Shown: positions 17,830 to 27,442 of the stretch, piece by piece | Layout: each line of letters begins with the position of its first letter | Position numbering within the stretch: position 1 is the first letter of the stretch | DNA from: an uncultured Alphaproteobacteria bacterium | Lineage (GTDB): Bacteria > Pseudomonadota > Alphaproteobacteria > RF32 > CAG-239 | Direction of reading: 5' to 3' | Length of the DNA: 64,000 nt | Assembly: GCA_944391495.1 (NCBI GenBank) | Contig: CALXTU010000001.1 | Coordinates: 123,981 to 187,980 of the forward strand | The notes under the pieces: generated by a model | What the model saw: the letters and a program-made list of their open reading frames with translations, nothing else | The model's database searches: none | Told to the model about the DNA's origin: nothing | Made by a program: the position numbers and the translations under genes

Positions 17830-18948
17830 ATGAGATTTACGATTGAACGCGCTAATTTACTGAAAACTCTGAGCCATGTTCAGAGCATTGTGGAAAAAAG
17901 AAACACGATCCCGGTTTTATCCAATGTCAGAATCGAGGCCTTAGGTGACGGCATCAGCTTTAAGGCGACCGATATGGACACCGAGATAACCGAGATGGCT
18001 GATGCCAAAATAACCGAAACCGGCGCCACAACGGCTCCGGCGCATATGTTGTATGATATCGTGCGCAAGCTTTCCGACGGTTCGCAGGTTGAGTTGATTT
18101 ATCCTGATGACAAGGGCCAGCTGACGATTGCGTCCGGCCGGTCGAAATTTTCACTTTCGACAATCGCAGTAGAAGATTTTCCGGTTATTTCCGGCGATAA
18201 ACTGCCGACATCTTTTGTTATGGCAAAAGATGAACTGAAAGATGTTATTGACCGGACACAGTTTGCGGTTTCGACCGAAGAAACCCGTTACTATCTGAAC
18301 GGCCTGTTTGTTCATGCCAAAAAAGAAGGCGCGTCGGAAGTGTTGCGCGTTGTGGCAACCGACGGACACCGGCTGGCCTGTGTTGAAACACCTCTGCCCA
18401 AAGGCGCGGAAGATTTGAAAGGCGTGATTATCCCTCGCAAGACCGTGGCGGAAATCCGCAAACTTTTGGACGACAGTTCGGTTGAAAATGTCACAATTGA
18501 AATTTCTGAAAACAAGGTTCGCTTTTCCGTAACTGACATTACTCTGACCTCAAAGCTGATTGACGGAACTTATCCGGATTATGAGAGAGTTATTCCGACG
18601 GATAATGACAAATCACTGGAGCTCGGCGTAAAAGATCTGGCGGCGGCGGTTGACCGTGTTTCGGTGGTTGCCGAGAGAACCCGCGCCATCAAAATGCTGA
18701 CGCACACCAACAAAGTTACCATTGTCACCTCAAGCCCGGATTTGGGCAGTGCGTCCGAAGATGTTGAGGCTAAATATGAGCATGAGGATTTGGAAATAGG
18801 CTATAATTTCCGCTATCTTCTGGATATTCTGGCCGAGGTTAAAGGTGACACGGTACGGATTTCATTTGCCGATGCGGCGTCGCCGTCGGTTATTCATGAT
18901 ACGTCCGATGCCAGCGCCATTTATGTATTAATGCCGATGAGAGTGTAA
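17830..18948 (+). CDS. dnaN: DNA polymerase III beta sliding clamp
   Basis: A 372-residue clamp that holds polymerases on DNA. Three similar domains of about 120 residues each are seen; the first starts MRFTIERANLLKTLSHVQSIV, with the typical EKRNTIPVLSNV. The C-terminus ends YVLMPMRV, matching the family's conserved MPMR(L/V) ending. The length is normal. recF begins on the base after the stop, so the two are probably co-translated. Confidence 0.97.
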   Translation: MRFTIERANLLKTLSHVQSIVEKRNTIPVLSNVRIEALGDGISFKATDMDTEITEMADAKITETGATTAPAHMLYDIVRKLSDGSQVELIYPDDKGQLTIASGRSKFSLSTIAVEDFPVISGDKLPTSFVMAKDELKDVIDRTQFAVSTEETRYYLNGLFVHAKKEGASEVLRVVATDGHRLACVETPLPKGAEDLKGVIIPRKTVAEIRKLLDDSSVENVTIEISENKVRFSVTDITLTSKLIDGTYPDYERVIPTDNDKSLELGVKDLAAAVDRVSVVAERTRAIKMLTHTNKVTIVTSSPDLGSASEDVEAKYEHEDLEIGYNFRYLLDILAEVKGDTVRISFADAASPSVIHDTSDASAIYVLMPMRV

Positions 18949-20181
18949 ATGAACGATCCGGCTTATAATCTGACGCAAATATATCCGTTAAAGTCAGGTG
19001 TTGAACGCCTGACTTTAACTGACTTTAGGAACTATGCCGGATTGAGACTTGAGGCCGAAGTTGCCCCGATTATTGTTTACGGTGAAAACGGCAGCGGCAA
19101 AACCAATATTCTGGAGGCCATATCTTTTCTTGCACCGGGACGGGGACTGCGCGGCGCCAGGCTGGCCGATATTAAACGCTTTATTCCACAGATTACCGGC
19201 ACAAGCGAAATATCTTTTATCTCACCGCTTAACTGGGCCGTAGCTGCCGAAATACGCTGCAACGAAGAAATTTTGACTATTGCTACCGCCGTTGAAAAAA
19301 GCTTTCGCGAAACGGAAGATGCCGATGACAGCCGTGCTTTTGAAAGACGGGTGGTTAAGGTCGACGGCAATAAACTGGCCTCACAGGCAGAACTCGGCCG
19401 CTATTTTTCGGCAATCTGGATTACACCGCAGATGGACAGACTGTTTCGCGGCGGCAGCCAGCCGCGGCGGGCTTTTCTGGATCGTTTGGTTTATGCTTTT
19501 GATACGGAACACGCCAAAAGGACCGCCAACTTTGAACATTTATATCGTGAATGGTATCGCCTGATTAAAGAGGGAAAAAGAGACAACCATTGGCTTAATG
19601 CGCTGGAAGAGCAAATGGCGGCTACCGGGGTGGCCATTGCCGCCGCCCGACGGGAACAGGTGGCCCGGCTGAATGCTTTTATCGAAAACGAACCCGATGA
19701 CATTTTTCCTTCCGTAAGGCTGGAGTTGGACGGTGTTATTGAGAGAGCTCTCGACAACAAGGCAGCAGTTGAAGTTGAAGACGAATACCGCAATATGATG
19801 CAGCGTCAGAGGCGCTTTGTTTTGGAAAACGACAACCCTGACGGAATAAACCGCACGGACTTCAAAGTCTATTTCAAAAGAAAAGGCATGCCGGCAGATC
19901 TTTGCTCAACCGGCGAACAAAAGTCGCTGTTAATCAGCATCCTTCTGGCGCAAACCAAATGCCAGACCCTGCATAAAGGATTTGCTCCGGTTATGCTTTT
20001 AGACGAAGTGGCGGCGCATCTTGACGACATTAAAAGAGAGGCCCTGCTCGAAAAAATAAAGAACTTAAATATTCAGGCCTGGATTACGACAACCGATCCG
20101 CAACTTTTTGCCTCAATCAGAAATGATGCCCAATTTCTTAAAGTAAAAAACAATCAAGTCTGCCCCGGCGGCTTGTTCTGA
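18949..20181 (+). CDS. recF: DNA replication and repair protein RecF
   Basis: A 410-residue SMC-like ATPase that loads RecA at gaps with RecO and RecR. Walker A GENGSGKTNILEA is near the N-terminus after the family start LTLTDFRNYAGLRLE. The C-terminal ABC signature and Walker B regions are STGEQKSLLISILLAQ and VMLLDEVAAHLD. The start directly abuts the dnaN stop; a later start is possible but would remove little. recR lies at 40.2 kb in this window. Confidence 0.95.
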   Translation: MNDPAYNLTQIYPLKSGVERLTLTDFRNYAGLRLEAEVAPIIVYGENGSGKTNILEAISFLAPGRGLRGARLADIKRFIPQITGTSEISFISPLNWAVAAEIRCNEEILTIATAVEKSFRETEDADDSRAFERRVVKVDGNKLASQAELGRYFSAIWITPQMDRLFRGGSQPRRAFLDRLVYAFDTEHAKRTANFEHLYREWYRLIKEGKRDNHWLNALEEQMAATGVAIAAARREQVARLNAFIENEPDDIFPSVRLELDGVIERALDNKAAVEVEDEYRNMMQRQRRFVLENDNPDGINRTDFKVYFKRKGMPADLCSTGEQKSLLISILLAQTKCQTLHKGFAPVMLLDEVAAHLDDIKREALLEKIKNLNIQAWITTTDPQLFASIRNDAQFLKVKNNQVCPGGLF

Positions 20182-20408
20182 AAAATTTTATTGCGATTCG
20201 GAAACACCCAGCCGCGATTCGGAATAAAATCTTGACCGGACTCAAAACGAATCCGGATAAGGGTTTGATGCGAATCGCCGGTTTTGTTGGCGGGAATCGG
20301 TAATTTTTTATTAAACTTTTTTCCTTAACCTTGGCTTACAAAGACCTATTAGCGTCCGGATTCTGTCCTCCGGACATCAAAAAGAACTTAACAGGGTATA
20401 CGGCCAAG

Positions 20409-23400
20409 ATGGTTAACCGGTTTAGACATTCAATTGCAATCAAAACTGCTTTACTGGCAGGGTGTCTGGCCTTGTTTATTTTTTATGACGCCCAGGCAAG
20501 GGATATTAATGACGGCGGCAGCGAAAGCGGCCTGACCATTGACGGCAGTGATCCCTTAAACATCAACAGCGGCGGCTCGGCCAGTGATACCACCATTGAA
20601 TCTCAGGGTATCGTAAATGTTAATGCCCAGGGAACGGCTACCAATACCACGGTTAATTCCGGCGGTACGCTTAACGTTAATGCCGGCGGTACGGCCAATA
20701 ACACGACTGTTAACAGCGGCGGCACGATTACGGCAACCGGATCGGGCGCAACGGTTAACGGTGCAACCCTTGCCGAAGGGGCACAGTTTAACTTTTCAAC
20801 CGATACAACCGTTACCAATTTGTCCGGTTCCGGTGTCGGAACGGAAACGTCCATCACCGACAATACGGCCAGCGGATTTAAGGTCGGCACCGGCTCCTCT
20901 CTGACGGCCACCAACGGCGGAACCATAACCAACTCGGCCGTCAGCGGCGGAACCGTTACCGTTGAAGGCGGCGGAACCATAACTAACACGGCCATTGGAG
21001 ACAACGGTACCTTGGTGGCGACGGAAGCCGGTGCCACCGTCGGCGAAGGCGTCGTCATTGCCTCTGAGACCGGCGGAAAATTCGATATATCAACCGATGC
21101 TACGGTAAACGGATTGCAATATGATAACCAGTCTATCAATATTATCGATAACACCGTCAGCGGACTTGAGGCTATTTATGACGGATCAAAATTAACGGTT
21201 AACGAAGGTGGTTCGGCAACAGGCTTTACCGTTGACGGCGGAACATTGGTTGTTAACGGCGGGACTGTCGGAAACAGCGGAAACGAAGAAAACCCCGAAG
21301 AAGAGCCTGGTTCCGGCGTAACCGTCAGCAATGGTGAAATGCAGCTTGTCGGCGGAACGGCTATTAATACAACTGTTACCGGCGGTGTGGTTAATGCTAC
21401 CGGCGGAATGTTGATGTCAACTTCCATTGAGGGCGGAAGTGTTAATTTATCAAACGGAGCAACCAGTGAAACTGCCTTTGTTGAATCCGGCGGCACCCTT
21501 AATGTCGGCGAAACGGGCATAGCATCAAACACGTTTGTTAACGGCGGCGTTATGAATGTTGCTACCAACGGCACAGCCTCGGCAACAATGGTTGCCAACG
21601 GCGGTTCATTATCGGTTAACGGCGGTACGGCTAACACGGTTGCCGTTAACGAAGGCGGCACTCTGGCGGCTTCAAATAATTCAAGCATCAGCGATTTGAC
21701 TGCCGGTGCCGGCTCCATTATCAATCTTGACCAGACAACCAATTTAACCGGCTCCCTGACAATGGACGGAACGGCAAATGTTTCCGGCTCAACCTTAGAT
21801 TTCAGCAATTTGTTCGGAGCAGACAGTACTTTGGACTTCTTAACGATAACCAACGGTGTTAACAGTGCTTTTGGCGGAAAACTCGTTAATGAATCCGGCA
21901 GCGACAAGAATCTGTCGCTTAACAGCGGTAAATATATTATTAATAATGATCTGGGCGGCCAGGACGGCAAAATCCAGGTGGATGGCTGGAATACCATCAG
22001 GGCCTTGTCTTCCAGCACGGTACGGCTGGAAAGTGATCTCACGCTGGATGGTTCAGAAAAGAATCTTATTATTGAAGCGGGTGCAGCTCTTGATGTTTCG
22101 GGAACTTTGGACAACGTTATCGACGTTACCATAGACGGTAATGTTGTTAACAACAGCGCTATTGATTTTACGCTCTCAAGCGGAGAAAGCGCTGCGGATA
22201 AGCTGACCATCAACGGAAATTACTCCTCAGATGGCGGTTCAATCCTTCTCAATGTTGATCCCCGAAACAACACATCTGACAGTTTGGTTATTACCGGCGA
22301 TGTTATCGGCAATACCAGCGTCTTTTTGACATCATCTTCCGCGGCTTTGCCAAACGGAAATATTTTGATGGTCGACGCGCAGAATAACGTATCCGGCACG
22401 GCCGAATCCTTCAGTGTCTGGCGTTATGAGGGCTCTCCTTATACCTGGGATACATTATTTGAAAATAATAAATGGTATGCATATGTAACCGACGGCGACC
22501 GGCCGGGAATTGTTCCGGAAACCGCCGCTTATTATGGTTTGATTGATAATACTTTTATGCAGACGGCCTCTCTGGGCGCTAATCTGAGAACAAACATTGT
22601 CGAAAACGAATTTCGCAAAGTTCCCTGCCGCGTTTCGGAACCGTATAAATACAGTAATAAAATATGTCGCAGCGACCGGCCGGTGTTTACCGGCTGGGTA
22701 GCTCCGGTATATTCCGAGGCCACTGTTGAATCTCCTTATAACTATACTGCTTCGGTTACCGGTTTTGACGGCGGCCTGGATTTGATAAGCAGCGGTTATG
22801 CCAAATTCGGTCTGTTGGCATCTTATCGCAACGGTAAATATACTTATGACGAAGACGGCGACAACTATACGATCAGAGGCGAGGCCGAAACAACCATTAA
22901 CAGTTATCTGGGCGGTGCTTATCTGCGCCTTGACGGCGGTCCGTTGTCAATTCTGGGCGCGGTTTATGCCGGAACTCTTGATGTTGATATCAGCACCAAA
23001 GACAATGTCAGCGCCGATACCTCCGGCACAACCTACGGTGCAACGCTTGATGTCAACTATATTTACGAAAACATCAGCGGCTTTAGAATTGAGCCGGACG
23101 TACGTTTCAGCTATACCTCGGTTTCGCTTGACGAGATTGAAGACAATGCAGGAAAACGTCAGGAGTTTGAAGACGCCGACCGCAAAGAAATTGAAGCTGG
23201 TGTCAAGTTGGCTCAAAGATGGGAATTTCCCGACACGAAAGCCGAAATTTATGTCAAGCCGTCCGTTGTTCATATGATGGACAGCAGCAACGAATTTGAG
23301 CTGGTTGAAGAGCGTTTTCTGGATACGGCCGAAGACCGGACACTGGCAAAAATTGAAGCGGGAATGTCTTTTGATATGATTAATAACTGGAGCGCCGGCC

Positions 23401-23474
23401 TGAAAGCCTCTTATGCCTTCGGATCTGATTATACCAACACGTCGGCTAGTCTGAATATTCTTTACAACTTTTAG
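20409..23474 (+). CDS. autotransporter with strand-loop-strand repeat passenger
   Basis: A 1021-residue type V secreted protein. The start ATG at 20409 gives a basic N-terminus plus hydrophobic core ending DAQA, a clean signal peptide; the frame is open upstream to a TTG at 20331. Residues about 25-430 are built of roughly 20-residue repeats of the form GGTxxNTTVxxGGTLxVxxG, the Gly/Thr/Asn-rich strand-loop-strand type that folds as a beta-helix. A non-repeated part follows, then a beta-barrel domain (about 750-1021) ending with Phe (LNILYNF), as BAM substrates do. Two Cys lie at the passenger-barrel junction. Likely an adhesin or surface protein. Its stop overlaps the stop of the convergent ABC gene. 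Confidence 0.9.
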   Translation: MVNRFRHSIAIKTALLAGCLALFIFYDAQARDINDGGSESGLTIDGSDPLNINSGGSASDTTIESQGIVNVNAQGTATNTTVNSGGTLNVNAGGTANNTTVNSGGTITATGSGATVNGATLAEGAQFNFSTDTTVTNLSGSGVGTETSITDNTASGFKVGTGSSLTATNGGTITNSAVSGGTVTVEGGGTITNTAIGDNGTLVATEAGATVGEGVVIASETGGKFDISTDATVNGLQYDNQSINIIDNTVSGLEAIYDGSKLTVNEGGSATGFTVDGGTLVVNGGTVGNSGNEENPEEEPGSGVTVSNGEMQLVGGTAINTTVTGGVVNATGGMLMSTSIEGGSVNLSNGATSETAFVESGGTLNVGETGIASNTFVNGGVMNVATNGTASATMVANGGSLSVNGGTANTVAVNEGGTLAASNNSSISDLTAGAGSIINLDQTTNLTGSLTMDGTANVSGSTLDFSNLFGADSTLDFLTITNGVNSAFGGKLVNESGSDKNLSLNSGKYIINNDLGGQDGKIQVDGWNTIRALSSSTVRLESDLTLDGSEKNLIIEAGAALDVSGTLDNVIDVTIDGNVVNNSAIDFTLSSGESAADKLTINGNYSSDGGSILLNVDPRNNTSDSLVITGDVIGNTSVFLTSSSAALPNGNILMVDAQNNVSGTAESFSVWRYEGSPYTWDTLFENNKWYAYVTDGDRPGIVPETAAYYGLIDNTFMQTASLGANLRTNIVENEFRKVPCRVSEPYKYSNKICRSDRPVFTGWVAPVYSEATVESPYNYTASVTGFDGGLDLISSGYAKFGLLASYRNGKYTYDEDGDNYTIRGEAETTINSYLGGAYLRLDGGPLSILGAVYAGTLDVDISTKDNVSADTSGTTYGATLDVNYIYENISGFRIEPDVRFSYTSVSLDEIEDNAGKRQEFEDADRKEIEAGVKLAQRWEFPDTKAEIYVKPSVVHMMDSSNEFELVEERFLDTAEDRTLAKIEAGMSFDMINNWSAGLKASYAFGSDYTNTSASLNILYNF

Positions 23475-25222
23475 ACCGACGGCAAATATCCGTCTGACTG
23501 CATCTTGAACAAATCAGCATAGCGGCCTTTTTTGCGCAGCAGGCCGAGGTGTGTTCCCTGCTCGACTATTTTGCCGTTTTCCAGAACGATGATACGGTCC
23601 ATTTCCCGCAGAGTTGACAAGCGGTGGGCGATGGCAATGACCGTTTTATCCTGCATCAGCGCTTTCATGGAAGACTGAATATATTTTTCGCTTTCGGAAT
23701 CCAGAGAAGAAGTTGCCTCGTCAAAAATCAAAATGGGCGCCTTTTTAAGCACGGCGCGGGCAATGGCAATGCGCTGACGTTCGCCGCCGGACAAAATAAC
23801 CCCGCGGTCGCCGACTTTGGTTGCGTATTTGTCGGGGAATCGGTCAATAAATTTGTCGGCCGAAGCTTTTACGGCGGCCTGTTTTATCTCGTCATCCGAG
23901 GCGTTGACATCGCCGTAGCGGATATTTTCCGCCAAAGTACGGTTAAACAGGCAGACATCCTGCGGTATGACGGCAATATGCTTATGCAGCGAATCCTGCG
24001 TGATATGGCGGATATCAATGCCGTTGATTTCTATGGCACCGGATTTGACGTCAAAATAGCGGTCAATCAATTTAATCAGCGTTGATTTTCCCGCACCGGA
24101 GGCGCCGACAATGCCGACCTTCTCGCCCGGTTTTATGTGTAAATTAAAATCTTTGAAAATCAGCCGGCCGGCATTATAGCCGAAGCAGACGTCCTTAAAG
24201 GTGACGCCGGCCTTAGAGGCCTTAAAATCGACGGCCTGCGGCGAATCGACGATTTCAGGCTCCACGGCCAAAGTTTCAAGCGCCGAATCCATCTGGCCGA
24301 GAATGCGCGACATATTGTTAAAGCCCCAGTTGACGCTGAAAACCATCCATGACAGGCGGCTGACCACCGTCAGAATAAAAATAAACGCGGTAACGTCAAT
24401 GCGGCCGAAATAAAGCAAGGCAATGCTCTGCAGGGCAAAAAGCAATGCCGAAAAAACTGCCACCAGCTCAAGCCACAGGTTTATAAAGGTTTTGCATTTT
24501 TGCTCCGTGGTTTCCGCATGGCGCCAAATACGCAGATTTTTAAGCAGATGCTGCCGCTCAAATTTATAATTGGCAAAGCTTTTAATCTCCGAATAGTTGG
24601 CTATGGAATCAACAATTACGGCGTTGGACTGGCTTTGGCGGGTTGACGTCTGCTTGGAGAGAGCCGCCCGCTTCCGGCCGAAATGGCGGCCGATGTAAAA
24701 GACGGCAATGCTCCAGACAACCACCGCCCAACCTAAGGTCCAGTCCATCCAGCCCAGAATGCACAAATTGACCAGCAAAAAGCAGCTTTCGTACATCATA
24801 TTGCCCGAATGCATGAAAAAATCGACCATGCCGCTCTGCAGCTGGTTAAACTTATTGGATACGTTGCCGGCCATTTCATTGGTAAAATAGGAAATGGAAT
24901 GTTTGTTGACATAGGCAAATACGTCTTTGATAACCACGGAACGGATATGCGGCATCAGACGGTTGCCGAACCACATGCTTAAAGTGCGGAGAATTGAGGC
25001 GACAACGTCTATTCCGGTGCAGGCCAGAACCACCGCCAGAAGATGACGCCAGTATTGCGGCGACGGACTGTTTGACGCGGCGTAGTCAAACAACGAGGCA
25101 AACAGATAAACCGCGCCCTGCTGGCACAACTGCCCGAAAACGGCCAGAGCCACAATCAGAACCAAAGTATATTTAAACTGCCGGAAATACTGCCAGATAA
25201 ACTTGAGGGCGGTTTTTTGCAT
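23471..25222 (-). CDS. ABC exporter, fused permease-ATPase (MsbA-like)
   Basis: A 583-residue half-transporter. The N-terminal region (about 1-310) has six membrane helices. The ATPase domain carries Walker A GASGAGKSTL, a Q-loop, the signature LSGGERQRIAIARA, Walker B PILIFDEATSS and the switch His in AIAHRLSTL. It would dimerise in the inner membrane. The substrate is not evident: lipid-A-type lipids, peptides or drugs are all possible. Its 3' end overlaps the autotransporter stop by 4 bp, and it is divergent from the PTS cluster. Confidence 0.9.
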   Translation of the reverse strand: MQKTALKFIWQYFRQFKYTLVLIVALAVFGQLCQQGAVYLFASLFDYAASNSPSPQYWRHLLAVVLACTGIDVVASILRTLSMWFGNRLMPHIRSVVIKDVFAYVNKHSISYFTNEMAGNVSNKFNQLQSGMVDFFMHSGNMMYESCFLLVNLCILGWMDWTLGWAVVVWSIAVFYIGRHFGRKRAALSKQTSTRQSQSNAVIVDSIANYSEIKSFANYKFERQHLLKNLRIWRHAETTEQKCKTFINLWLELVAVFSALLFALQSIALLYFGRIDVTAFIFILTVVSRLSWMVFSVNWGFNNMSRILGQMDSALETLAVEPEIVDSPQAVDFKASKAGVTFKDVCFGYNAGRLIFKDFNLHIKPGEKVGIVGASGAGKSTLIKLIDRYFDVKSGAIEINGIDIRHITQDSLHKHIAVIPQDVCLFNRTLAENIRYGDVNASDDEIKQAAVKASADKFIDRFPDKYATKVGDRGVILSGGERQRIAIARAVLKKAPILIFDEATSSLDSESEKYIQSSMKALMQDKTVIAIAHRLSTLREMDRIIVLENGKIVEQGTHLGLLRKKGRYADLFKMQSDGYLPSV

Positions 25223-25239
25223 AAATCATTAACCTAAAA

Positions 25240-25268
25240 TTGACAGATTATTGTTATTGTAATACCAT
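25240..25268 (+). promoter_or_regulatory. putative promoter of the EIIA-HPr operon
   Basis: A consensus TTGACA (25240-25245) is followed after 17 bp by TACCAT (25263-25268), about 34 bp before the first gene of the operon. An alternative -10 (TAATAC) would leave only 14 bp. Inference from consensus. Confidence 0.45.
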
Positions 25269-25301
25269 AACAAAAGAGTTTGTGCAATATCGGAAAGCTT
25301 T

Positions 25302-25733
25302 ATGAACATGGAAACGCAATACTATACCCTGATTGAAAAACAGGACTTTTTTGAGATTATTGAAAACAAATACGGCGAGCTGGCCATTTTTATTGATGCC
25401 CGCGACGGACTGCCCAACGAGCCAGTTTTGCAGTTTGACGGCAAGAAAACCGCGCTTCTGAAGCGCGACGCTCATCTGGCGGTTAAGCTGGATAACATCA
25501 ACGAAGAAACCGTTGAGCCGCTGGCCGAGGCCGAATTTGTGATGATTGTCGAACTGAAGGGAAAAACGGTTGAAAGAGTTTACGGCGTGCCGGTTGAAAA
25601 TGTTGAAGATATTGTCTTTGAAGGACGCCAGACCCGTGCCGACGAACTGGTCAAAGCCAAAAACCGCGACGAACTGTTAAAAAGCTTCGGTGCGGTTAAA
25701 ATTTGGACCAACGGCGAAAAGAACGTTAAATAA
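25302..25733 (+). CDS. hypothetical protein of the EIIA-HPr operon
   Basis: Not recognised. It is a 143-residue acidic soluble protein without signal or membrane segments, with alternating strands (YGELAIFIDAR, AEFVMIVELKG) suggesting a small mixed fold. The start could be either of two in-frame ATGs (25302 or 25308). It sits 13 bp before the EIIA start, and its product may be linked to PTS signalling, but that is only position. Confidence 0.7.
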   Translation: MNMETQYYTLIEKQDFFEIIENKYGELAIFIDARDGLPNEPVLQFDGKKTALLKRDAHLAVKLDNINEETVEPLAEAEFVMIVELKGKTVERVYGVPVENVEDIVFEGRQTRADELVKAKNRDELLKSFGAVKIWTNGEKNVK

Positions 25734-25746
25734 GCGAGGAATACTG

Positions 25747-26145
25747 ATGATTGGTTTGGTTTTGGTTACCCACGGCGATTTGGCCAGAGAATTTATCTCG
25801 GCGATGCAGCATGTCGTCGGCAAACAGGAGCAGGTTGAAAGCGTCTGTATCGGCCCGGAAGACGATATGGAAATGCGCCGCAACGAAATTCTGCAAAAGG
25901 TCGGCGAGGTTAACAGCGGCGAAGGTGTTGTGCTTTTGACGGATATGTTCGGCGGCACGCCGTCGAATCTGGCATTGTCGGTCATGGACCGCGCCAATGT
26001 TGAAATTCTGGCCGGCATTAACCTGCCGATGCTGATTAAAATCGCCTCTCTGCGCAAGGAAAACGATATGAAAAAAACGGTTGAGGGCGCGCAGGAAGCC
26101 GGCAAAAAATACATTAACATCGCCTCGCAGCTTTTGGGAAAATAA
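25747..26145 (+). CDS. manX: PTS mannose-type EIIA domain protein
   Basis: A 132-residue single-domain EIIA of the mannose family. The phospho-acceptor His is in the N-terminal LVLVTHGDLAREF, and the family stretch GVVLLTDMFGGTPSNLAL is intact. In Alphaproteobacteria this protein normally acts in a regulatory PTS, receiving phosphate from HPr, rather than in sugar uptake; no EIIB or EIIC is present here. The start is the ATG at 25747 after GAGGAA; the frame upstream to 25690 overlaps the previous gene. Confidence 0.92.
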   Translation: MIGLVLVTHGDLAREFISAMQHVVGKQEQVESVCIGPEDDMEMRRNEILQKVGEVNSGEGVVLLTDMFGGTPSNLALSVMDRANVEILAGINLPMLIKIASLRKENDMKKTVEGAQEAGKKYINIASQLLGK

Positions 26146-26147
26146 CA

Positions 26148-26423
26148 ATGGCCGATAAAATCGTTAAAGAACTGGAAATTAAAAATATTAAAGGTCTGCA
26201 TGCCCGGGCGGCGGCGGCTTTTGTCAAAACAGTCGAACCGTTTGATGCGGAGATTGAGGTTGAACGTATCGGCCAGACCGTCAGCGGCAGTTCCATCATG
26301 GGGCTTATGATGCTGGCGGCTTCCAAGGGAACAACCATTAAAGTTTCGGCCGGCGGAAAGCAGGCAGCCGAGGCAATGGCCGCCATTGAGCAGCTGCTGG
26401 ACAACAAGTTCGGAGAAGAATAA
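26148..26423 (+). CDS. ptsH: phosphocarrier protein HPr
   Basis: A 91-residue HPr. The active His is in GLHARAAAAFVK (about residue 18), and the regulatory Ser region is SGSSIMGLMMLAA, where the HprK target Ser would be. HprK is encoded at 52.4 kb in this window. The usual neighbour ptsI (Enzyme I) is absent; a DNA methyltransferase follows directly. Two base pairs separate it from manX. Confidence 0.95.
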   Translation: MADKIVKELEIKNIKGLHARAAAAFVKTVEPFDAEIEVERIGQTVSGSSIMGLMMLAASKGTTIKVSAGGKQAAEAMAAIEQLLDNKFGEE

Positions 26424-27344
26424 TTGCCCGCCAAAGCCCCGCGCAATAAAACAATCCGCCTGACAAAGGCCGAAACGGGACGGCTGGCGGCAAAAGCGGT
26501 TAAGCTGAAAAAAAAGGCGGCGCTTGAAGAAATCGTCAATCACATTATCTGGCAGGACGCTTTTAAGGCGCTGGATTTTTTACCGGACGCTTGTGTTGAC
26601 CTGATGATTGTTGACCCGCCGTATAATCTCACCAAAAATTTCGGCGGTTCGGTCTTTAAGGAAATGAAAGACGATCAATATCGCAAATGGCTGGATAAAT
26701 GGCTGAAAAAGACCGTGCGCGTGCTTAAAGACAATGCCTCGGTTTATATTTGCGCCGACTGGAAAACCTCTATTGCCGTTCCTTATGCCGCCGGCAAATA
26801 TTTTATGCTGCAAAACCGGATTTCCTGGGAGCGCGAAAAAGGCCGCGGTGCCAAAAACAACTGGAAAAACTGCCTGGAAGACATCTGGTTTTTTACCAAA
26901 GGAAAAGACTACAAATTTAATCTGGACAAAGTTAAAATCCTACGGCCGGTCATTGCGCCCTACCGCGACGGCGACGGCACACCCAAGGACTGGTTCAGCA
27001 GCGGAAGCCGCAAACTGCGCCTGACACATCCGTCAAACATCTGGACGGATATTTCGGTGCCTTTCTGGTCAATGAGCGAGAACACCGATCATCCGACGCA
27101 AAAACCGGAAAAACTGATGGCCAAGCTGATTTTGGCCTCGTCAGACGAAGGCGATGTGGTGTTTGACCCGTTTGTCGGCTCCGGAACCACCGCGGTGACC
27201 GCCAAAAAACTCAACCGGCGTTTTATCGGCATTGAAAAAGAAAAAGAATATGCCGTGCTGGCGCTCAAACGGCTGGAAATGGCCGATGAGAATCCGCAGA
27301 TTCAGGGATTGGAAGACGGCGTTTTCAAACCGCGCAATATGTAA
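26424..27344 (+). CDS. orphan DNA adenine N6-methyltransferase (beta-class order)
   Basis: A 306-residue methyltransferase. The catalytic motif DPPYNL (about residue 66) comes before the SAM motif DPFVGSGTT (about residue 251), and PTQKPEKLMAK lies between; this order is the beta class. The first 40 residues are a basic extension. The start is TTG at 26424, directly after the ptsH stop, with GGAGAAG upstream. No restriction gene is adjacent, so it is probably a regulatory or solitary methylase. It does not look like CcrM, lacking its characteristic C-terminal domain; the recognition sequence cannot be told. Confidence 0.88.
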   Translation: MPAKAPRNKTIRLTKAETGRLAAKAVKLKKKAALEEIVNHIIWQDAFKALDFLPDACVDLMIVDPPYNLTKNFGGSVFKEMKDDQYRKWLDKWLKKTVRVLKDNASVYICADWKTSIAVPYAAGKYFMLQNRISWEREKGRGAKNNWKNCLEDIWFFTKGKDYKFNLDKVKILRPVIAPYRDGDGTPKDWFSSGSRKLRLTHPSNIWTDISVPFWSMSENTDHPTQKPEKLMAKLILASSDEGDVVFDPFVGSGTTAVTAKKLNRRFIGIEKEKEYAVLALKRLEMADENPQIQGLEDGVFKPRNM

Positions 27345-27442
27345 CTTAGCACAAAGATTAGGTTGTTTACCGGCTTTGCAGGGCTTACCTCTTGAGGTGC
27401 GCCAATGCGCAGCTTTTATTTAATATTTAAGGAGTAAAAAAT
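27345..27442 (+). promoter_or_regulatory. gap before the Ser-rich peptide gene: hairpins and ribosome site
   Basis: This 98-bp gap contains ACCTC-TT-GAGGT and TGCGC-CAAT-GCGCA hairpins. The latter is followed by GCTTTTATTT and may terminate the methyltransferase operon. A strong AAGGAG ribosome site is at 27429-27434. No convincing promoter is seen. Confidence 0.4.

Noticed and set aside
21176..22213. 345-codon frame antisense to the autotransporter
   Set aside because: It arises from Gly/Thr repeats read backwards (Pro/Val/Ser-rich) with no start signal.
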